64,000 nt of DNA, from positions 5,265-69,264 of the forward strand of contig UQWS01000010.1 of the NCBI GenBank assembly GCA_900544875.1, in the 5' to 3' direction. Shown piece after piece: positions 9,137 through 18,394 of this stretch (its first letter is position 1; each line of letters opens with the position of its first letter). The notes under the pieces were generated by a model. That model ran no database searches and was not told the origin of the DNA. It saw only the letters and a program-made list of their open reading frames with translations. The position numbers and the translations under genes are program-made. Source of the DNA: an uncultured Collinsella sp. GTDB taxonomy: Bacteria; Actinomycetota; Coriobacteriia; Coriobacteriales; Coriobacteriaceae.

Positions 9137-12100
9137 CTACGAACGGCGGATAACCTCGGTCACGACCTCGGATACCGTGGCAATGTTCGTCGGGTTGACA
9201 TTGTGGGGCAAGTCGTCCTCGGTACGAGCACAAGCCAGGCGCGTGCCGTCCACGCCGGCGATGGTGAGGGCTCGGCGGCTCGCCTCGAGCGCGGCATAGG
9301 CATCGGTCTTGGCATAGGGCATCTCGAGCGCGCCACAATCGACATGGAACGACTTGCACACCTTGCTGACCAGGTTCATGATGCGGCGATCGCCCTTGAG
9401 CAGCTGCTGTTCGCCCTCAACCGTCACCACCGAAAGCCTACCGGCGCCGACGGATTCAAGATTGATGAAGAATACGCCGCGGAGCTTATCGCGATGCGAA
9501 GCCAAGAAGGCCTTCATGCCGGCGCCATCACAATCCGAGGCGCCCGTTGCCACAAACCAGATATCGTGACCGAGCAGCTCATCGTCACCCATAGAGGCGA
9601 CAGCCGAGAGCATATCTTCGGAAGAAGCGCCGTCGGAAGACGTAGCGCCGCCCTTCCAGCCATCGTTATCGTCCTCGAAATTATCCCACGAACCGATGCC
9701 GCGACCGGACTTCTTGGCATCGTAATCGTCTTCGACGCCCAGCCAGTCACTCATGCTGTCCTGTTCGTTTTTCTTTTTACGACCGAACAGGCCGCCCAGG
9801 CCGCGCTTGCGAGACTTGGGTGCCGCAGGGGCGGGAGCCGAAATGGTCTCGATCGGCTGTGCGCCCGACGCAACGGGCATAGGAGGCGCAACGGGTGCCG
9901 ATGTGGGTTCGGGACCCTGGGCGGTAGCAAAGGGGTCGTTGACCTGTGCGGAGGGATCGGGAAGGTCGAACAGCGACGTACGAGACGCAACGTTTGTCTG
10001 CTTCATCGACGGCAGCGACGGATCGGGGACCGAAGCCAGCGGAGACGAGGAGGGTGCAGGCGACGGTGCCGACGCCGGATCGGGAACATTCATCTGCGGA
10101 CGCGGCGATGCTTGGGAGGAAATCTGGGCCATAAGGGAATCGACCGTTTCGTCCTGGGTGGGAGCGACATTGGCAACCGTGGCACCGGAACCACTCGGGG
10201 TCGGCATGGTGAAAATCTGCGTGGAGTAAGGCCTCGACTCATCCGTCTCGGGAGTCTCGGAAACCGCAGGCACCTCCTCCTGCTCGACCTCGGCCGAATC
10301 ACCTTGATCGGCTGCCGCGTATTGCTCTTCGTCAGAGTTGACCTCGACGGACTCATCCTCGGCAGCATCCTGAATTTCGGCAGCATCAATGGGCTCGCCA
10401 TCGTCTGCCGCGTCGCCCTGCTCATCGGAAACAGGAAGGGGCTCGGCAATCGCGGTGCCTTGCTTTTCAAACGTTATCGTGGAATCGAACTGCGCGGCAT
10501 CAAACGACATGGTGCTATCGACGTGCTGCTGAGCCTCGAAAGACGTCGTCGCCTCAACAACATCCGTGGACGCCGGTTGCTGGGACTCAAAGGACGTTGT
10601 AGCTTCGGCAGCGTCGACGGGCACGGACTGCATAGCCTCGTTCTGCTCGAGCTCTTGCGCCGTGCGCTCACGTGCCGCCTCGGCTGCCTGCTGCTGAGCG
10701 ATAGCCTCCTGCTCGGCAGCCTCGCGTGCGGCAGCGCGCTTCTCCTCGAAATCGTCGACAAATTTCTTGCCCTTTGCAAGCGCACCCTTAAAGAAGTTGG
10801 AAGCACTGGCGCCAATCGAAGAGAACGCGGATGCAATATCGGCATGGGGCGTTGCCGCGGGAATCTCGGCCGAAAAATCAGTATCGCTCTCGTAAGACAC
10901 GCGCCTCGGCTGTTCAACGTAATCGTCGTCAGGCTCGTCCGCAACGTCTTGCGCCGGCGCGGCGGGGGCCAAAATGTCCAGTCCTGCCGCGGGATCGATC
11001 GCGGACACCGCCTCGGGCTCGGCAACGGCAGCGGTAACCGCGGCAGACTCATCATCCACGGTGACGGCGGGCGCAGGTGCAGTCACGACGGGGGCAGGCT
11101 CGGGCTCAAACGTCGGCTCCTCGCCCTCCTCGTAATCGAGCGTGCAGGACTCGGGAAGCATCCCGAGCGCACGGATGGCATCCGAACCAAAGCGGATGTT
11201 GCCGGCGGCATTGCGATAGAGCTTGGGCTCGGGCTCGGCCGCGACAGGCTCCTCCGCCGGCTCGGCAGCGGAAACCTCGTCATTGAACTCTTCGGCCTGG
11301 ACAGCCTGATTCTGATCCTCGGGCACAATGGCGCCAATCAGCGTCTCGTCGGCAGACGCACCCTCAAAGCCCTCGATCTGCTCGTCGAAATCCTCACCCT
11401 GTTCGGGCTCGGCCTGAGCGTCGGGAGCAATCGGCTGACCGAACTCATCCTCGGCGTAGGTAGGCTCTTCATACTCGATGGTGTTGCCGTAGTCGTTTTG
11501 CTGTTGGGCCGCGGCATACTCCGCTGCTGCGCGCGCCATCTCCTCGGCACGACGCTTCTGCTCCCCAAAATAGGTATCGAACGGAACATCGTCGGGAAAC
11601 TCGTTTTCGCCCTGGAAGGGAGCAACGTTGTCCATAACGCCGAGCATAGCGGCGACAGAAGACTTGTTGCACATCGCGCCGGACGTATAGGGAAGAATGT
11701 AGCGGTTAGAAATGATGTTTGCCGCGTTGGCGAGCGCAACGAGGGAAGCGAGGATCGCGACAATCCACAGCAGAACCTTGAGCGCGCCGGGGAGCGGCAG
11801 GATACGCAAGATGGCAACGGCAGCAGGGGCAACCGTGGCAACGGGCAACAGCTTGGCGATGAGCGCACGATACGAAGCATAGGGCTCGCGGGCGAGCAGC
11901 TCGGCACGGGGAGAGTCGTAGTGTGCGACAACGACCACCGGGCGGTTGCGCGGAGACGCGAGCGGGCCCGAGGCCTTGTGGTAGGCGATGACATTTTGGC
12001 TCACGCCCGTCTTGCCCAGGCGTGAAACCACGGGGTGGCCCGTGCGCTCGAGCACGTAAAGAACGGCGCCGACAATGGCCAGCAAGGTGCCGACCAAGCC

Positions 12101-12334
12101 GATGCCGCCGCCGATGCCCATCAGCAGGGCGCCGGCAAACGCAAGAATACCGGTAACGGCAAATGCCAACCTGCTGGGCGCCGGGGCATTGAACTCCTGA
12201 ACCTCGGGATCAAAGCCGTGGTTGCGGAAGATCTGAGCGATATCCTCGGCAGCCAAGCGCTCTTCTTCGCTGCATGCCGGCGTGATGCCGGTGTTCTGCA
12301 GCAGGTGGTTAATATAGTTCTGGGTGTTCGCCAT
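9137..12334 (-). CDS. M28-like membrane protein with large disordered insert, probable pseudo-peptidase
   Basis: 1065 aa. Two halves of an M28 aminopeptidase fold are split. The N-terminal half (about 1-235) has membrane segments at about 55-95 and 160-208 and the first metal motif VVVAHYDS (His138, Asp140). The C-terminal half (about 917-1065) holds IWFVATG and FINLESVGAG. Between them lies about 650 residues of Ala/Glu/Pro-rich low-complexity sequence containing a KKNEQDSMSDW basic/acidic junction. Key ligands look replaced: the usual DN of the second motif is Cys222-Asn223 (AMCNKSS), and the usual EE after VATG is Ser-Asp. The start chosen is the ATG at 12334 after GTGGAG. Activity is therefore doubtful; a scaffold role is possible. 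Confidence 0.7.
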   Translation of the reverse strand: MANTQNYINHLLQNTGITPACSEEERLAAEDIAQIFRNHGFDPEVQEFNAPAPSRLAFAVTGILAFAGALLMGIGGGIGLVGTLLAIVGAVLYVLERTGHPVVSRLGKTGVSQNVIAYHKASGPLASPRNRPVVVVAHYDSPRAELLAREPYASYRALIAKLLPVATVAPAAVAILRILPLPGALKVLLWIVAILASLVALANAANIISNRYILPYTSGAMCNKSSVAAMLGVMDNVAPFQGENEFPDDVPFDTYFGEQKRRAEEMARAAAEYAAAQQQNDYGNTIEYEEPTYAEDEFGQPIAPDAQAEPEQGEDFDEQIEGFEGASADETLIGAIVPEDQNQAVQAEEFNDEVSAAEPAEEPVAAEPEPKLYRNAAGNIRFGSDAIRALGMLPESCTLDYEEGEEPTFEPEPAPVVTAPAPAVTVDDESAAVTAAVAEPEAVSAIDPAAGLDILAPAAPAQDVADEPDDDYVEQPRRVSYESDTDFSAEIPAATPHADIASAFSSIGASASNFFKGALAKGKKFVDDFEEKRAAAREAAEQEAIAQQQAAEAARERTAQELEQNEAMQSVPVDAAEATTSFESQQPASTDVVEATTSFEAQQHVDSTMSFDAAQFDSTITFEKQGTAIAEPLPVSDEQGDAADDGEPIDAAEIQDAAEDESVEVNSDEEQYAAADQGDSAEVEQEEVPAVSETPETDESRPYSTQIFTMPTPSGSGATVANVAPTQDETVDSLMAQISSQASPRPQMNVPDPASAPSPAPSSSPLASVPDPSLPSMKQTNVASRTSLFDLPDPSAQVNDPFATAQGPEPTSAPVAPPMPVASGAQPIETISAPAPAAPKSRKRGLGGLFGRKKKNEQDSMSDWLGVEDDYDAKKSGRGIGSWDNFEDDNDGWKGGATSSDGASSEDMLSAVASMGDDELLGHDIWFVATGASDCDGAGMKAFLASHRDKLRGVFFINLESVGAGRLSVVTVEGEQQLLKGDRRIMNLVSKVCKSFHVDCGALEMPYAKTDAYAALEASRRALTIAGVDGTRLACARTEDDLPHNVNPTNIATVSEVVTEVIRRS

Positions 12335-12532
12335 GTGCGCTCCACATCCATAATCCGACAAATAGGCCCAATGCATGCACATTAGAACCGTATATAGTCG
12401 AAAGTATACCCCGAGCGAGCGCAAACGACCGAATTCGGGCCATCTTAACGCCCCGAGCGGACAAGGATATAGCCTAATCTCCATATCGGACTAAAATCAT
12501 GGCAGCAAACCACCTTCTCATGCGAGGACTCT

Positions 12533-13555
12533 ATGACGGCAAGCGACGCGACCGCGACAATTAAAAAGGGGAATTCGGAGCCCAGTTTCGATAAAACGGC
12601 CCAGCGCATCCTCAATCTTTTCTTTGTGCTCAACAGCTCCCCCGAACCGCTGACGACCGAGCAGATCGTCTTGGATTCTGACCTGGGATATGGCTCGGGC
12701 AACATCGACTCGGATAAGCGCAAGTTTCGGCGCGATCGTGACAAACTGCTCGAGCGTGGCATCTTAATCAAGGAGGTTCGCCCCGCCGGTGCGCAGGAGA
12801 CCGAGGAAAGCTCGTGGACAATCGACCGCGAGCACACGTTTGCGGCAGGCGGCCTCATCACCGCAGACGACGCCGATATCCTGCTCAACGCTATCGACCA
12901 GACAATAGCGGCCGGCTCTTCCACCTTTGCCGCGCCGTTTGCCGACATTCGCTCCAAAATTGCCTACCTCACCGGCATATCTGCGGTGGACGAAGCACCG
13001 ATCCGCCGCTCTCCCACCGTCGATGCGGTATGGAGCGCCTTTGCCGAGCGATGCGCGCTGCGATTTTTATATCAGAACGGACGCGGTGGGCAAAAAGAGC
13101 GTACCGTCTGCGTCTACGGCATGTTCGAGCGCGAGGGCGTGGCGTACTTCTGCGGCCTCGACAATGCCACCGACGACATCAGGACATTCCGCTGCGACCG
13201 TATCGTTCGCGCTTGGCGTCCTTCGAAGGCCTACACCATCCCTGCGGACTTCAACCTCAACGACTACCTGTTCTTTGAATTCGATTTTGCCGACCGACCG
13301 CCCGTTGCAGCCACGTTCTCGTTCGCCCCGCAGGCGCAGATCGATATGATCAACGGCCTCACGCGCGGGCGAGGTGAGCTCGCACACACCGATGCGGGAT
13401 GGACCTGGACCGTTGACGTGCGCGACCTTGAAGCCGCCGCCTCATTTTGCATGGCCCACGCTATGGACGGCATGAGGCCCATGGCCCCCAAATCGCTCAA
13501 GCAGGCGTGGAACCACCTCATTGAAAGGACGGTGCACGAGTATGCCCGTGCGTAA
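12533..13555 (+). CDS. WYL-domain transcriptional regulator (first of pair)
   Basis: 340 aa. An N-terminal helix-turn-helix region (about 20-90, with LTTEQIVLDSDLGYG) is followed by a WYL-type domain (about 165-240: ALRFLYQNGRGGQKERTVCVYGMFEREGVAYFCGLDNATDDIRTFRCDRI) and a C-terminal WCX-like part. WYL proteins bind nucleic-acid or nucleotide ligands and control DNA-damage and defence genes in actinobacteria, where PafB and PafC are a comparable tandem pair. The start has GAGGA 5 nt upstream. It diverges from the M28-like gene, with 198 bp between starts. Target genes are unknown. Confidence 0.82.
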   Translation: MTASDATATIKKGNSEPSFDKTAQRILNLFFVLNSSPEPLTTEQIVLDSDLGYGSGNIDSDKRKFRRDRDKLLERGILIKEVRPAGAQETEESSWTIDREHTFAAGGLITADDADILLNAIDQTIAAGSSTFAAPFADIRSKIAYLTGISAVDEAPIRRSPTVDAVWSAFAERCALRFLYQNGRGGQKERTVCVYGMFEREGVAYFCGLDNATDDIRTFRCDRIVRAWRPSKAYTIPADFNLNDYLFFEFDFADRPPVAATFSFAPQAQIDMINGLTRGRGELAHTDAGWTWTVDVRDLEAAASFCMAHAMDGMRPMAPKSLKQAWNHLIERTVHEYARA

Positions 13556-14459
13556 ACTCACCAGCGAGCAGAGACTCTCGCGCGCCATCGACATCATGGA
13601 GGCCCTCTACGCCGCCGGCGAGAACGGCATGACTCGAAACGAGATTTGCAGTCGCTTTGACATCACGGGGGCGTCGCTCGACGAGATTCTCGAGATCGTC
13701 TCGACGCTCGCGGACCGAGAATCGGGCGCGCGCATCATCTGCGAATGCCACGGCGAGCGTGTGGTCCTCACCGGTGACGCCGGTCGTGTGCTACCGCTGC
13801 GCCTGAGTGCCGCCGAGGGCGCCGTGCTCAACCACGAGCTTGAATCGTTGGGGATCGAGCCGCAGACGGCGGCTCGGATTCGATTTGCTCTTCTACCCGA
13901 AGAGCTCGGCTATAACCAGCGCGTCTTTGACACCGTCAACCACGGGTCGCACTGGCAGCAGCTGAGCTGCGCCATTCAGGACGGCGTTCGCTGCCGTATC
14001 TCGTATCGCTCGATGGACGATGCACGGCCACGCGAGCGTCTGGTCGACCCCTTGCGCATTACGGCAAACGGCGACCAAACATACCTGATTGCCTGGGACA
14101 TCGCAGTCGATGAGCAGCGCACCTATCGCATGGATAAAATCGAGGGACTCGCCTTAACGGAAGACTCCGTCGTGCCTCACGCACCGGACGTCGCATCCCT
14201 CCACGATTCCCTTGCCCGGACGCAGCGCAGCGCAAAGCTCTTGATGCCATTCGATATGGCGGAGCATCTGGACTGGGCCGGCATCACCCTAATCAAGCGC
14301 AGCGGGACAGACATGGCAACGGTAACCGTACATTACGGCTCCGAGCGTTGGCTGCTGAGCCAGATAATCGCAGCGGGCGGAGCCATCCGCATCTTGGATG
14401 ACCCCGCCCTGTCAAAGCGTCTGTGCGATATGGCAAAAACCCTCGTCTGTCCGCTTTAG
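13542..14459 (+). CDS. WYL-domain transcriptional regulator (second of pair)
   Basis: 305 aa. The N-terminal winged helix (about 8-65: LSRAIDIMEALYAAGENGMTRNEICSRF) and WYL domain (about 145-215: CRISYRSMDDARPRERLVDPLRITANGDQTYLIAWD) match the PafC-like layout. It overlaps the first WYL gene by 14 nt, so the two are translationally coupled and may act as a heterodimer, as PafB and PafC do. The start chosen is ATG 13542 after GAAAGGA. Its stop overlaps the stop of the convergent dinG-like gene by 3-4 nt, leaving no room for a terminator. Confidence 0.82.
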   Translation: MPVRKLTSEQRLSRAIDIMEALYAAGENGMTRNEICSRFDITGASLDEILEIVSTLADRESGARIICECHGERVVLTGDAGRVLPLRLSAAEGAVLNHELESLGIEPQTAARIRFALLPEELGYNQRVFDTVNHGSHWQQLSCAIQDGVRCRISYRSMDDARPRERLVDPLRITANGDQTYLIAWDIAVDEQRTYRMDKIEGLALTEDSVVPHAPDVASLHDSLARTQRSAKLLMPFDMAEHLDWAGITLIKRSGTDMATVTVHYGSERWLLSQIIAAGGAIRILDDPALSKRLCDMAKTLVCPL

Positions 14460-17350
14460 CGCCGCCGCTCGTGGCGTGCACGCCACAGCTGTAGATAGTG
14501 CCCAATCTGCGCCGATTCGATGCGCTGGTAGGAGCTCGTGGGCAGCGACGTTAAGAACTTCTTGCCATAGCCCTTCGTCACCAGGCGAGGATCCGCCAAG
14601 ATCAGCACACCGCTATCGGTCGACGAGCGAATCAAACGCCCCGCGGCCTGCTTAACCTCGAGCACCGCCTCGGGCAGCGAATAGCGCGCCCATGCGCGGT
14701 CTTCGCGCAGGTTGCGCTCGCACGAGAGCGGGTCCGTGGGGCTTGAGAACGGCAACTTGGGAATGATGACGCAGCGCAGCGTCTCGCCGCTGGCATCAAA
14801 CCCCTCCCAGAAGGCCTTGAGCGCAAAAAGCGACGAGGTCGGTTCGTTGATAAACCGGTCGCGCAGGCGACGAGGAGATGAGTTGCGCTGCTGGCAGTTG
14901 AGCTCCAGACCCGCACGGGCCATCTTGGGCTCAACGCGGGCGTATAGGTCCTCCATGTCGCGCCGATTGGTGAACAGTGTGAGCACCGATCCGCCCATGG
15001 CAAGATGGGCGTCGACCAGTACGCGCTCGAGCGCCGTAAGATAGCTCTCACGATCGCGCGGATCGGGGATATCGCCCGCAACGACTACAGCCATGTTCGA
15101 ATCGAAGTCGTAGCTCGAATCCAAGTGCAGCGATGACGACGTTGAAGCACCGATGCGATCAAGGCCGACCGCATGGTTAAAGTGCTCAAAGCTTTTGGAC
15201 ACCGTCATGGTCGCCGAGGCAAAGATAGCCGTGTGAACCTCGGGTAGCCACTCGGTTGCCAAAGCCTCGCCAATGTCGATGCGCTCTGCGGTCATCGACT
15301 CTCCGCCGGCACGAAGTCTGCGATTGACCTGCAGCGAATACACGTAGTGCTCATCGGTGCCATCAATGATGAGTTTGAGGTTCTCGGCCAGCTCGTGCAG
15401 GCGGCGCGAGATATCACCCAGGTCGACAACAACCTCGGGCTTGTCGGCGGCGACGGCTTGCACCAGCGCGTCGACGCTCTTGTCAGCTTGTTCCAATGCG
15501 TCGATGCCAGTGTAGGCCGACTGTAAGAAATCATGCCAGTCGTCTGATTCGCGCAGCTCGGGGCCAATCCATAGATTGGCATTGTCATAACCCCCACGCG
15601 CACGGCGGCCGAGCTCGCGAACGCCATCGAACACGTCGGCGATTGCCATGCTCGCGCGCGCAACCGTCGACGTCGCCTTGGCAGTAAGGCCCAAATAGAG
15701 CGTAGAGCCCTCGGAGGTTGCCAAATCACGGGAGACCTGGCTTAGCGCACCGGTGCTCGAGCCACCCAGGCGCTCAAACAGAACGCGTGATTCGTCCGCC
15801 GACACCACGCGCGCCCACTGACGGCGCGCCTCGCGCTCGATAGAATGAGCCTCGTCGATTACCCAATGACGAATCGGAGGCAAAATCCTGCCCTCGGCCG
15901 CAACATTGCGGAACAGCAGGGAATGGTTGGTGACCACCACATCGGCATGCGCCGCACGACGGCGAGCGCCATGGACCAAACATTTATCAGGGAAAAACGG
16001 GCAGAGGCGACGAGCACACTCGCGCGAGGCCGTCGTAAAGTCGGGACGGTTGACGCTGCGCCACCGAATGCCGAGCGAGTCGAGGTCGCCATCGGCTGAT
16101 TGGCAGACGTACGCCATAATGACCGCGACCGCCGTGAGCGTGTCCGCCGGATCGCGCTTGGTGGTAATCTCGACCTGGCCGCGGCTCATGCGCTCAAGCT
16201 TGCGCAGGCACGGATAGTGGTCATACCCCTTGAGAGCGCAAAATGACAGACCACCGTCCAGTTGCTCCGCAAGTTTTGGCAGCTCATGGTACATGAGCTG
16301 GTCGGCAAGATTGTTCGATTTGGTCGCAATACCAACCGTGATGTTGTTACGGCGTGCTGCCTCGGCAAAAGGCACCAGATAGGCCATCGATTTGCCGACG
16401 CCGGTGCCTGCCTCAATTACTCGATGAGTGCCCGTGACCAGCGCATCGCGGACCTCGAGCGCCATCGCGATCTGCTCATCACGCGGCTCGTAGGTGGGAT
16501 ACATGCGATTGACCAGGCCACCTGGCGCATAGTCTGCCTCGATCTCCTCACGACTCGGCATCTTGAGAACCGGCAGTTCATCGGCGTCCACCCGATCGTC
16601 GGCGCGATCGGCCTTGAGAACGTCAGCACGAGCGGCGCTGAGAGAGAAGATGGAACCAGGGTTCTGCCCTGCCAAGAATGAGAAGATAGGACGATAGGAC
16701 CAAGGCACGTCCGGATGCATGTCGGCTAGGCGCGCCATGAGGCCCTGGGGCAAGTCGGTGAGCGCCACGAGCAACACGCGCCATACGCCACACAGGGCGT
16801 CGACGTCGGCATTGGCACGGTGTGATACCGAGTCGCAGCCAAACAGATCGGCCATAAAAGACAGCTTGTGCGAGGCCAGGCGCGGAAGCGCGATGCGCGA
16901 CAGCGCCAGCGAATCGATCCAAATATCGCTCACGTTGACGCCGCCTTTGACCGACTCGATAAACGAGCGGTCGAACGTGGCGTTGTGTGCGATCACCGGG
17001 CAGCCACCGACAAAATCGGCGAGAGCGGTGACGGCCTCAACCGCCGACGGGGCATCTGCAACATCGGCATTTGTAATGCTCGTGAGCTCGGTAATCTCGG
17101 CGGGAATCAGCTGCCTGGGATGCACGAAGGTATCGAAGCGGTCGATGACCTCGCGGCCCGAAAGACGGGCCGCCGAGATCTCGATCAGCTCGTTGTCCTG
17201 CACCGAAAGACCCGTGGTCTCGGTATCGAGGATAATCACATCTTCCTCGATAAGGCCGAAGGACTGCGTTTTGGCGCGGTCGGCAAGCGTGGCATAGGAG
17301 TCGATGACAAACTGCGGCGTTCCTGACGAAACCGCGTCCTCGATTAGCAT
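14456..17350 (-). CDS. dinG: DinG-type exonuclease-helicase fusion
   Basis: 964 aa, ATP-dependent DNA helicase of the XPD/DinG group fused to a DEDDh 3'-5' exonuclease. The exonuclease (about 37-200) begins ILDTETTG (Asp42, Glu44) and contains AHNATFD. The helicase has Walker A EAGTGVGKS (about 311-319), a cysteine set consistent with an Fe-S cluster (about 375-460: YPCLRK, YVCQS, RECARRLCPFFPDKC) and the DEAH box VIDEAH (about 496-501). This layout is known from Gram-positive DinG, in which the helicase may be weak. It overlaps ddl by 7 nt, so the two are co-transcribed. Confidence 0.9.
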   Translation of the reverse strand: MLIEDAVSSGTPQFVIDSYATLADRAKTQSFGLIEEDVIILDTETTGLSVQDNELIEISAARLSGREVIDRFDTFVHPRQLIPAEITELTSITNADVADAPSAVEAVTALADFVGGCPVIAHNATFDRSFIESVKGGVNVSDIWIDSLALSRIALPRLASHKLSFMADLFGCDSVSHRANADVDALCGVWRVLLVALTDLPQGLMARLADMHPDVPWSYRPIFSFLAGQNPGSIFSLSAARADVLKADRADDRVDADELPVLKMPSREEIEADYAPGGLVNRMYPTYEPRDEQIAMALEVRDALVTGTHRVIEAGTGVGKSMAYLVPFAEAARRNNITVGIATKSNNLADQLMYHELPKLAEQLDGGLSFCALKGYDHYPCLRKLERMSRGQVEITTKRDPADTLTAVAVIMAYVCQSADGDLDSLGIRWRSVNRPDFTTASRECARRLCPFFPDKCLVHGARRRAAHADVVVTNHSLLFRNVAAEGRILPPIRHWVIDEAHSIEREARRQWARVVSADESRVLFERLGGSSTGALSQVSRDLATSEGSTLYLGLTAKATSTVARASMAIADVFDGVRELGRRARGGYDNANLWIGPELRESDDWHDFLQSAYTGIDALEQADKSVDALVQAVAADKPEVVVDLGDISRRLHELAENLKLIIDGTDEHYVYSLQVNRRLRAGGESMTAERIDIGEALATEWLPEVHTAIFASATMTVSKSFEHFNHAVGLDRIGASTSSSLHLDSSYDFDSNMAVVVAGDIPDPRDRESYLTALERVLVDAHLAMGGSVLTLFTNRRDMEDLYARVEPKMARAGLELNCQQRNSSPRRLRDRFINEPTSSLFALKAFWEGFDASGETLRCVIIPKLPFSSPTDPLSCERNLREDRAWARYSLPEAVLEVKQAAGRLIRSSTDSGVLILADPRLVTKGYGKKFLTSLPTSSYQRIESAQIGHYLQLWRARHERRR

Positions 17351-18309
17351 GCAATGCCCGCTCGACGAAGGCCCATACGGATCAGGCTGTCACAGACCTG
17401 CGGGAACGTCATGTCGTCGGTGTGGCGGATCTCATCCGGATACAGCGACGTATCGGTCATGCCGGGAATGGTATTGGTCTCGAGGATAACGGGGCCGTCC
17501 TCGCTCACAATAAAGTCGCTGCGCGAGATACCCAGGCAACCGAGGGCCTTGTGAGCGGCACAGGCAAGTTCCTGAGCGCGAGCGTAATTCTCGGGTGAAA
17601 TCTGCGCCGGAATGCGATGGATATCCGTAGGGTCGACATACTTCACGTCCAGATCGTAGAACTCGCAGTCCTCGGGCTTACGAATCTCGACAATCGGCAG
17701 GGCGCGCACGTCATCTTCGCCGTATACGCCGACGGTGACCTCGGTACCCTCGATGCACTTCTCGACCAGCACTTTGTCGCCGTACTCAAACGCCTTGGCG
17801 ATTGCCGCGGGCAGCTCGGAGGGCTCATGGACCAGGGAAATGCCATAGCTGGAACCGTTGACGGCCGGCTTCACAAAGCAGCGCTCGCCACAAACCTCGA
17901 CGATATGATCGATATCGACTTCGTCGCCCACCTCGAGCGCAAGGCCGGGGGCAATGGGAATGCCCGCCTTGGCGTATAGGAGCTTAGAGACCTCCTTGTC
18001 GGCACCGCAGGCGCTGGCAAGTACGCCCGAGGCCGTGTAGGGGATACCCAGGGTCTCCATGGCACCCTGCATGGCGCCATCCTCACCGCCGGCGCCGTGC
18101 ATGGCGATAAATGCCACATCGAATCCGCCGGTCGCCATGGTTACCATAAAGTCATCAGCGGCCGTGTCAAGCAGCTCCACCGAGGTGTAGCCGGCTTCCT
18201 TCAGTGCCACCACAACGTTCTTTCCCGAATCGAGCGAGATCTCGCGCTCGGCGGAATGACCGCCCGCCAAGACCGCTACGTGCATGTTCTCTAGGCTTTT
18301 ACCCGGCAT
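17344..18309 (-). CDS. ddl: D-alanine--D-alanine ligase
   Basis: Cytosolic ATP-grasp ligase making the D-Ala-D-Ala dipeptide for peptidoglycan. 321 aa, usual length. It shows the N-terminal motif LAGGHSAEREISLDSG, the central GEDGAMQG, the ATP-grasp core CFVKPAVNGSSYGI and the C-terminal ETNTIPGMT. The start is at ATG 18309 behind GGAGGAG. It lies upstream of and overlaps the dinG-like gene. Confidence 0.94.
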   Translation of the reverse strand: MPGKSLENMHVAVLAGGHSAEREISLDSGKNVVVALKEAGYTSVELLDTAADDFMVTMATGGFDVAFIAMHGAGGEDGAMQGAMETLGIPYTASGVLASACGADKEVSKLLYAKAGIPIAPGLALEVGDEVDIDHIVEVCGERCFVKPAVNGSSYGISLVHEPSELPAAIAKAFEYGDKVLVEKCIEGTEVTVGVYGEDDVRALPIVEIRKPEDCEFYDLDVKYVDPTDIHRIPAQISPENYARAQELACAAHKALGCLGISRSDFIVSEDGPVILETNTIPGMTDTSLYPDEIRHTDDMTFPQVCDSLIRMGLRRAGIAC

Positions 18310-18394
18310 GGGCAGACTCCTCCTCTATAATTTCTGCAGCTGATACCATATTGTAGCGATACCCTCTACGTTTCCCCAAAATCGAAAGGCTTCC

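Noticed and set aside
9092..12025. Very long open frame antisense to the M28-like gene
   Set aside because: It lies opposite a low-complexity, GC-rich coding region, where long antisense frames arise by codon bias. No ribosome site, no domain and Arg/Gly-rich product.
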